Of a stretch of 64,000 nucleotides of DNA, positions 56,720-64,000 are shown in pieces. The notes under the pieces were generated by a model. That model was not told the DNA's origin. It searched no databases and saw nothing but the letters and a program-made list of their open reading frames with translations. Each line of letters opens with the position of its first letter. The first letter of the stretch is position 1. A program made the translations under genes and the position numbers. Location of the stretch: assembly GCA_037783415.1 (NCBI GenBank), contig JAZGTN010000006.1, positions 248,001-312,000 on the forward strand. The letters run 5' to 3'. Source of the stretch: Leptasterias polaris (taxonomy: Eukaryota; Echinodermata; Asteroidea; Forcipulatida; Asteriidae).

Positions 56720-59700
56720 TGCTCGACATGTGGCATGGTGTGCCCCTCCCCCCACCTCCTATTGTGTATTCACTGTGTTTTGGCAATCTTGTAAATACTT
56801 TAGAGGATTTTAAGGGGGGGGGGGGGTACTGTACTGTGCAAGAGGAAAATAATGTGTTAAAGTATGGGACCATTTGGGGGACACCCTCTGCCACATATCG
56901 GGCATGGTGTAAGGGTGTATCAATCCGAGAGACCAACAGTTAACCTGAGCTGTAAGCCGTTGGGGATTTGTCTCATCCTCGATAGCCAAACACAGGTATC
57001 AAAATGCACATAGCTCACTTTAATTAAAAGAGGGGATTTGAGAACGTTTACTTTTTATGCCAGTTTCAATGCAGCATCATGGAGTGTGACCAAGACGAGA
57101 GTGGCAGTAACTTAAAAATTTGCAAATAATGTTATAGGATAATAATATGGTGACAGACGGAGCATGCACAGACTGCCGTTTGTTATGGGCTCATGTCGGT
57201 CACCTTCTTCGAACATTTTACGCTATCCCCAGGAGTGAGGATTGCCCTACCCCTTCACATATAGAGACCAAAACCACAATTGTATCTGGTTTTGTAATGA
57301 TGGTTGAGCAACATGGCAGTCTGATTTAGCACCCCCCTTCCCGGTTTACATTGTTCAGTAGTCCATTTTGATACTGAAATTTTACCAATGATGGCTACCA
57401 TAGGCCAGGTTGGACTCTTTCGGTGCAGAACAGCGGAGAGATGGCGTCCAACCAGGGCTAGCTGCCATCTTGGTTCAACAGATAAACAAACCTAATGATA
57501 TCTAATTCAAGTCTTTAACTTAACAAAGTGACCGCTAAACATTATTGTATACGAACTTGGTTGTCATCAGGCTACCGGTCTGTGTGTTGTTTTACCGAAT
57601 GAATGCCAACGTGAACAACGCACAGAATGCCTATTTGTATGCAGTGTTTAGTATTCCACCTGCGTTTAATGAATCACGAACACCAAGCAAGGCACACCGT
57701 TTACAGTTCCTTTTCACAATGTGCAAAATTTACCGCGCTGCCAATGTCATTTAACACCCTCCACGTTCAAGTGACGTGTATGCTCTTTGACAGCGGAAAA
57801 AACAACCAGTGTTTTTGCTAGAATTTACGGAAATGTTTAGAAACACTTACCTCGGGGAAAGAAGGTGTTTATGTAAAGAGCGGCAAATCTTCACTTGCCC
57901 GTGTAGCAACATGGCGGAAAAGCTGTTGTCCGTGCGCACATCCAACTCTTAAGTGTCGGACGCGCTGATTGGTTGATTCTAACAGTGCCAACTTTTCTCC
58001 TTTTTTTTCCTTCATGTTGCAGACGATCGATTGGCGTTTCGCTGTGATGGCGTTCTCAGTGTGAGATTTCATCAAACTTTAAAAAGAATCTAAGTTCATA
58101 TTTTCGGTTCAGTCATGAAAACATTACTCAGCAGAACAATGGTGTAATATTTCACATTTTCAGAATTTTATGGTTTAGATGTCAGTAGTCTGTGCAATTC
58201 CTAAACGTTTTCTATAAAGACACGGAGCAGCATTGTTTATCCAAATTTTTACAGACCCCCGGTCTTTGGGGGTCTGATGTCAAATAGAAATCGACATGCC
58301 TTAAATTAAATAAGCACGAGTCTTAAATTATTTTCTAATATATATATATATATGCACTTTGGTTGAAAGATGTGCATTTTAATATAAGGCATAAATTAAT
58401 TATTTTAAACGATTTAGCTAATGCTGTTCCTTGCCTTTATTGAATAACATTGATGTATGGAAATATAAAAGTTGCTCCAGAACCAAAAGGTTGAGTTAAC
58501 CCTGTGGGGCACGACTGTAATGAAGAACCTCCAAATACATGCATATTCATGACTAGCTTAATCTCCCACGTGATCCACGTCACCTGAGGCTTTGCCATTG
58601 GTTGAATAACATAAATAGGTTTGGACTATGTTCGGAAAGTTTGTGCACCATTTCACCTGGGAATGTTTGCAACGCGTTAATACCGCATGCATGAGGACTG
58701 TGCCTTTGTTGATGTACCGGGTGCCCTTTGTAAATCAGATTATGAGGAACAATATGGGCTCATAATTTGGGGAGGGGGCTAATTACCCCAGTTATGTGTG
58801 GAGGTTCTTATTGAATATTTGAAAACGTTTGTGCCGCGCAGGGTTTTGAATCAAATTATTTCATGTAATAAAGGCCTAATAACCCACCTGTAGTGACTTT
58901 GCAATTTGTGGAAACTCTCTCGTCGAAGGTATATATATTTTAAATGGGATATTTTCTGGTATTGTGTGTTGAAAAAACTTAAATGTGGGTAATAAATGAA
59001 AGTTTTGTTTTAATTAATCTTTCCCCAAATTCACTGAACGGGTTGAACTAACTGCAACTTTCATTACGGGTTGGTTCCTTTACACAACAAGTTTATGTAG
59101 GCCCTATGTATTTGTTTTTATTTTGTATTATTTTTTACTTTTTCGTAAAAGTTTTTTTTAATCTGAAGGAATTTCGTCAACCTTTTTGTCTTTATTGAGC
59201 GAATATTCACGCTGTGCATTATTTGAATAATTGCACGATTGTTGTCGGGCTAAAATCTCAAAATTACTTTTAAAAAATTAAAGTACTATGTACGTGTAAT
59301 AGCTATAATTTACTTATGACCAGATCGAAGAAGAGAAAGGTTCACTGCTTGCTGAGACACGCTCATAAGCCAAAGGGCTCGGAGATCTTGAGCCACAAAA
59401 CTTTATCCCCAGTAACTTTTGTTCCCCTATTTGTTTTATCAAACAGGAAGAATACTGAAAACTGTTAAATTGTCTTTTAGCCAAGAAAAACAAGAGTTCG
59501 TTCATATAACTCGTGCTAAACACAAACTTAACTCGTCTTATGCCTTGGGTTTACCTTTTTTAAAGAACAGTGTTCGAGTTTCGTGTGTGGTTTAGTTTGT
59601 TCTGATGTTTAAACACGGCCTTTGGGCTAAATCCCTAGTTTGTCAGAATGTAGATGCAGAAAGTAACTAAAACAATGTACTTTTATCAACAGCATCGAAG

Positions 59701-60840
59701 TTTCGATATATCAAAAATGAAAAAAAAATTCTCAATGAGTAAGTTTTCTCATTTTATGGTGGAATACAAGTTTTGCATTGTTGAACTGCATTGAATATCT
59801 TAGTTTGAATTATACGTAACTTAGTATGACTGTACGTAAATGGACTGAGCAAAAAATTGATTTTCATTGTCACATACAGTTTATCGTTTTGAATTAATTT
59901 ATTATAAATTATATCGAGTAGAAAATACAGTGAATAAAATGTTGATATTTTGTGTAAAGTGCCACATTCTGTCAGTGAATACTTTTAAAACTTGATTCAT
60001 CGGTCATCATTTGTTTATTCATTTAGTGTGAATAAAGACCTGTATTTAGTAGTAGGCCTATAATATCTAAACAAATTTGGGAAAAACAAAGGCTGAATTA
60101 TTTTTAAATTCTTTCTAAAGCTTAGGGGTGTGAGCAGCAACATCTTTACTACAGACGATACCCGTGCATCCTCCTTCGGACTCTTTATACCAAACCAACA
60201 ATTTAGCTTCCCAGCACTCTGGTGATGTTCAAGGTGGCGTCCAAAATGGCCACCAAGACGGTCCAAAATGGCCACCAAGACGGTTAAAAATCTTACAATT
60301 GTGACAAATTTGAGAAGTAATTATTGTGATTTAGTTCCTGGTCATAGTAAAACTAATTTATGATAATTGGGTTTTGTTGCCTTAAAAAAAATTCAAAATG
60401 ACGTTCAAAACTGCCGCCAATGCAACGTCAAATATATCAAAAATATAAATAACGGCAACAAACTGTGAAAACATTATTGTAAATTATTCATTGGAACACT
60501 GTGTTTCTCATCATTAATAACTAAGACCTGGTGATTCAATTGATTTGTTGCAACTTACAATCCAAGATGGCATCCACAATGGTATGACCACTTTCTGGTC
60601 ATGCCAACCAGCGCGTTTTTTACCCTCGTTCCCAGAAGCGTACGATCTCACCGGACCATTTTCTTTGTTTGGTAGCGAGGCTGACCAAAGTGGTTAGTAA
60701 CCTAACCTCCAACAAAATAATGACTACTTGTAAACTGATGCAAACTAGATTGACCCATGACGGATTCCTTTTACGTAAAACCAATTTATTATACAGTGAA
60801 TGTTGTAACACTGAGATGGGAAACGAGTTGGTTTAATGGC
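56720..60840. other. no gene seen
   Basis: Holds a poly-G run (56814-56826), a (TA)n stretch (58339-58353), a 9-bp hairpin at 58253-58277, a promoter-like cluster at 58565-58620 (CACGTG, ATTGG, CATAAATA) with no gene behind it, and a 21-bp direct repeat at 60246-60285 (AAAATGGCCACCAAGACGG). Confidence 0.35.
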
Positions 60841-60842
60841 CA

Positions 60843-60960
60843 GGGCCAAGTTGCATAGAGCTGCCGAAGCAGAACCGGTTACATTGGATAGTACACGAGA
60901 CATGGTGATTTGGCTGGTAACCTTATTCTGATATGCATAATTTTGGTGTGAGAATGGATC
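60843..60960. mobile_element. 'AGAGCTGC' family repeat, half copy
   Basis: GGGCCAAGTTGCATAGAGCT at the left, then GTGATTTGGCTGGTAACCTT. Right end missing. Confidence 0.45.
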
Positions 60961-61857
60961 CTTGTATGAGAACAGTTTGCTAGTTGCTGCATGTGATTTT
61001 GGGCCGGCAATGTAACAGTGACAAGTTGCGCTTTGCCGGTACAAAATACCCTTCTTCTCTGCTGCCTTGCCCAGCCCCGGCCCCTGCAACCTCCCTTATC
61101 TTGGCCAGCCGTCAAGCCGCCTGAAGACTGTTAAGACGGTTGGTGATAAAAGCCGCTTAACACCCAAAGGAAAACCGTACAGCCTAAAACCGGCAAAGAA
61201 CTCTTCTGGACTCCGTATATCAACAATTTCCCTCCTCCTCTAATACCGACTCGTCTTTCCTGGGGGTTGATTATAAACTAATAATTGAGACATCGAGGGA
61301 ATCCAGAGGATTGGATTAGCCCCCAATTCGGCACGATTGCTTTATTCCTTAACGGCTGGAAGTTCAGAAAATGTTCGTTTCCAACTTTAGCAGTCACTTT
61401 GTAAGGTTTATCCTTTCGAAGAGGTCAAATTTCCAATCTTGTTGAGGGGCAGGAAGATACATTGATGAGAGCCTATTAGACACGGTTATTTGAACCCAAA
61501 AAAGGTTTCAATACCAAATGTGTCCTAAAACGAAAACTCTTTGGATAAATGGGGCAATTTTCGTAAAGAGGTGGAATCTCTGGCAATTATTGTCTCTCAC
61601 CTCGTCGCCTTTAATTTAATGAAAGAAATCACTCGACCTGAGCAGAGTCCCTCGACTCAATGTGATCTAATTCTGATCCATTCTTTGAACCAAATACTGT
61701 ACCTTTGTACTGGGGTACTACCCCAAAGGTATAATTTGGAAGAATTTTGTACTCGGGGCCCGTATAGCTACCCCCTGCCCCCCCCCCCCCCCCGCACCCT
61801 GCAACGATGGTTGATTTCTTGTTTATAATTAATGTGCGTATGGTATTTACAACCAAG
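60961..61857. other. no gene seen
   Basis: A poly-C run lies at 61778-61793. Short frames have no motifs. Confidence 0.35.
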
Positions 61858-62010
61858 GTCCAATTTGATAGAGCTGCATGCTTAAGCACAAAAATAAGCC
61901 AACCACAACCATAGTAAAGTTACCTACCAAAATACAATGTCGCACGTATACCATTTATGACTGGTATCCTGCTCATTCCAGCTAAGCAGGAACTTGTGCA
62001 GCAATGTTTT
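61858..62010. mobile_element. 'AGAGCTGC' family repeat, copy
   Basis: GTCCAATTTGATAGAGCTGC at the left, a GACTGGTATCCTGCTCATTC block, and AAGCAGGAACTTGTGCAGC at the right. Confidence 0.5.
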
Positions 62011-62031
62011 CAGCTTAAATCAGTTACAGGC

Positions 62032-62692
62032 TTTAATGGTTTCAAGGTTTCAAGGTTTATCAAATCTTATACAGGCAATAATAAATAAACATGTTTCAAT
62101 ATTAGTACAGTTAAGCCAGGTTGATATAAAAGTAATACTCTTTGGGGAAACTGCAGGGGAGCTCACTAAGAAGCAAAGCTTATAAGCGTGAGCCCCAGAC
62201 AGGTACGCTCATTGAGCCCAAACCAAAGACCCATGTAACTTCAAATAAATAGGTTGAATAATCAGTTAAAATAGTGCAAGGTAGGGCTCAATGAGCGTAC
62301 TGTGTTACATTACCATAAATACATGTTAAACTACAAAACAGTAGACATACGAACAATACAGATCAAAGTCAAATGAGATCAGCAGAGCAAAATAAGTAAA
62401 GATATACATACTCTAAGTTATATATGAAACTAAATCAATTATAAGTTTGAATTACAGTAGATTTAAATAATCGTTTGAAAATGGAAAGATTTGACGAAGC
62501 TTGAAGTTGGTTGGAGAGCGAGTTCCAGAGCTTGGGCCCCCTATATTTAACAGTATTTTGGGCCAGAGTTGTACGGCTAAATGGAATGTGAAATTTTGAA
62601 ACTTGTCGAGTAAAATGCGAGTGAATTTCACAATTCTGACTAAATATACTATTTATAGATATTGGTAACATATTATGCGTAGACTGATACAT
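62032..62692 (-). mobile_element. LINE 3' fragment, reverse strand
   Basis: The minus frame 62692-62435 reads HSHFTRQVSKFHIPFSRTTL then KYRGPKLWNSLSNQLQ and FKRLFKSTVIQTYN, the same ORF2 end type as at 4135-4373. The 3' end at 62032-62060 reads, on the minus strand, as (CCTTGAAA)n, a short tandem tail usual for CR1-like elements. Confidence 0.75.
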
Positions 62693-63329
62693 TAGACACC
62701 CAATATATACATGTCACTAACTTTTAAAGTATTTTGAATACGGTCTACAAAAAACCCCAGTATGCAATAAAGTTAGCTACCAACCAGTAGTAGTACACGT
62801 TCTAGTAGGCCTATGTTTATGTATATTTGTTTTTTGAAACAGAGTCCAACCTTCACAAAGACCTTTACAGTGTTAAAATTAGATTGTATCAAATGTCGTT
62901 TGATTTATTCTGCCCGAGAACTTGGCATATTCGGTAACCAAACACTGTCATGAGCAAATCACACAGCCTTTTAGAGACGGTCATTTTGTCCTCAAGTAGG
63001 TCGAAACTTCCACAGGTTCACATCTATAGGTCTGAGCAGATGTCGGTCTCCACCGACGTCATAGTTGACAAAGCCAATGGAGAAAAGACAGGGGGTGACC
63101 TATCGATTACATTAATGATTGAACATTTTCTTTTGAGATTGCCGACCACTGCAATGGTACGTGGCCATGTCAGATATTTGCTTATTAAAACCGTATAAAC
63201 TGTCCAACCCAAGTCCCATTTGTAAAGGTTGTTCCTTCAAGTTCCCCCTATTCACTACACAAATCTGTATGAAAGTGTAATGTCCACGATGGATCACAGC
63301 TTGTTAAGTCAATTACTTGAGACAGTCAA
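62693..63329. other. no gene seen
   Basis: Open frames on both strands overlap at 62950-63297 without motif. Non-coding. Confidence 0.35.
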
Positions 63330-63502
63330 TAGACCTCATGCATTGACGTCACCAAGCCGCCATCTTAGAGGTAAACTGATGATGAAACAATGGAAACGCG
63401 CTGATTTGTACGCGCGGCGCACAGGACTGACCAATGAACATCTTCCTTTTGACCTCTAGGTGAGGGCGCCCTACACAAATGACGTCATATGCATAAGGTC
63501 TA
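63330..63502. mobile_element. MITE with TAGACC ends, copy 3
   Basis: Left TAGACCTCATGCATTGACGT CA and right TGACGTCATATGCATAAGGT CTA are inverted. Each end carries a TGACGTCA palindrome. 173 bp, the same as the copy at 35270. A further left-end-like stretch (TGACCCCTTACATAGGCCGCC) starts at 63923. Confidence 0.85.
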
Positions 63503-63525
63503 TAGGAAAACTTCTTTTTAGTGTG

Positions 63526-63921
63526 ATACTGAATGTAGGCCTACAGTATATCTTGAATTATAAACCTGATAGATTCTCAAGTCTCATGCACTATAATATA
63601 TCTGATCTTCTCCGTAAATATATTCCTGTTCGTCCTCTTCGATCTGCTGATGGCCAATCCCTACTGACGCAAACTACCCTTTTCACTCAATTCTATGGTC
63701 AAAGAGCCTTCGTTATGGAACACTTACCTCTTCATATTCGCCAAGCTGGCTCTCTTCAGATTTTCAAGGGACTTTTAAAAACTCATTTGTTTGAATCTTT
63801 ATTTGAATGTGTAACTTGCTTTTATGTTCATTTCATTGTTTTATGTTTTGTGTTGCGCATAGAGGCTCCTGCATTATGCGCTATATACATATCTCGTATT
63901 ATTATTATTATTATTATTATT
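63526..63921 (+). mobile_element. LINE 3' fragment with (ATT)n tail
   Basis: The frame reads MHYNISDLLRKYIPVRPLRS, TQFYGQRAFVMEHLPLHIRQ and SLQIFKGLLKTHLFESL, the end of a CR1-like ORF2 (normally YG.RAFs.aaP.lWN.LP..iR.a.sl..FK..LKThLF). The 3' UTR ends GCGCTATATACATATCTCGT then (ATT)n at 63897-63921, resembling the tail of the SINE at 19878-20297. Confidence 0.8.
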
Positions 63922-64000
63922 AATGACCCCTTACATAGGCCGCCATCGCCGAGGTAAAACTAAACACCCCTTGGAAGATGTCACACTTTGAAAAAGTGCC

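Noticed and set aside
58253..58277. CAGACCCCC/GGGGGTCTG hairpin as a terminator
   Set aside because: Rho-independent terminators do not apply here and no gene ends nearby; likely chance or repeat debris.
58565..58620. Promoter-like cluster (CACGTG, ATTGG, CATAAATA)
   Set aside because: No coding or splice signals follow, so it cannot be supported as a promoter.
63460..63957. A 165-codon frame as a cellular gene
   Set aside because: Its middle is the C-terminal end of a LINE ORF2 and the frame begins inside a MITE and ends in a microsatellite.

Overview
The window is eukaryotic: two recognisable multi-exon genes with canonical GT/AG introns, surrounded by non-coding DNA crowded with transposable-element relics, microsatellites and poly-G/poly-C tracts. 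The repeat content (a tRNA-Leu-headed SINE, non-LTR retrotransposon tails, Penelope-like elements, many short inverted-terminal-repeat elements) together with an EGF-receptor-type cysteine-rich domain and CUB domains points to a marine invertebrate deuterostome, most likely an echinoderm. That assignment is inference; no database was searched.

Region 1-12200. A candidate terminal exon of an upstream gene ends at 107, with a poly(A) signal at 260. From 2303 to 11513, plus strand, lies the 3' part of a secreted or extracellular protein gene. Three exons encode a furin-like cysteine-rich module of the EGF-receptor type (2303-4883). Two 177-nt exons encode a divergent CUB-like domain (5408-7357). 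Two more encode a canonical four-cysteine CUB domain (10309-11513), followed directly by the stop codon, with no membrane segment or kinase. A possible alternative terminal exon with an early stop lies at 5152. Its introns hold two adjacent inverted-repeat elements, a LINE fragment and a Penelope-like GIY-YIG fragment. A poly(A) signal lies at 12187.

Region 12200-54400 shows no confident gene. It contains a G/T-rich '(G)nCGGAC(T)n' element in three copies, an ~85-bp palindromic minisatellite (17.2-17.9 kb), tRNA-derived SINEs, LINE and Penelope remnants, a perfect 48-bp inverted repeat (34.5 kb), a tandem duplication carrying four CRE palindromes (40.0 kb), a short palindromic array (43.0 kb), a DNA transposon nested inside another (43.8-45.0 kb) and an inverted-repeat element carrying interstitial telomeric repeats (52.6-53.0 kb). 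A possible promoter with a non-coding first exon lies at 33.2-33.56 kb.

Region 54400-56720 holds a two-exon gene for a 120-residue secreted peptide precursor: signal peptide, dibasic cleavage sites and a 29-residue, likely helical C-terminal peptide. It has a TATA box and CCAAT boxes upstream. I could not assign it to a known neuropeptide family.

Region 56720-64000 is gene-poor and ends with LINE 3' fragments and one more MITE. The two real genes both make extracellular products, but nothing in the sequence links them functionally.
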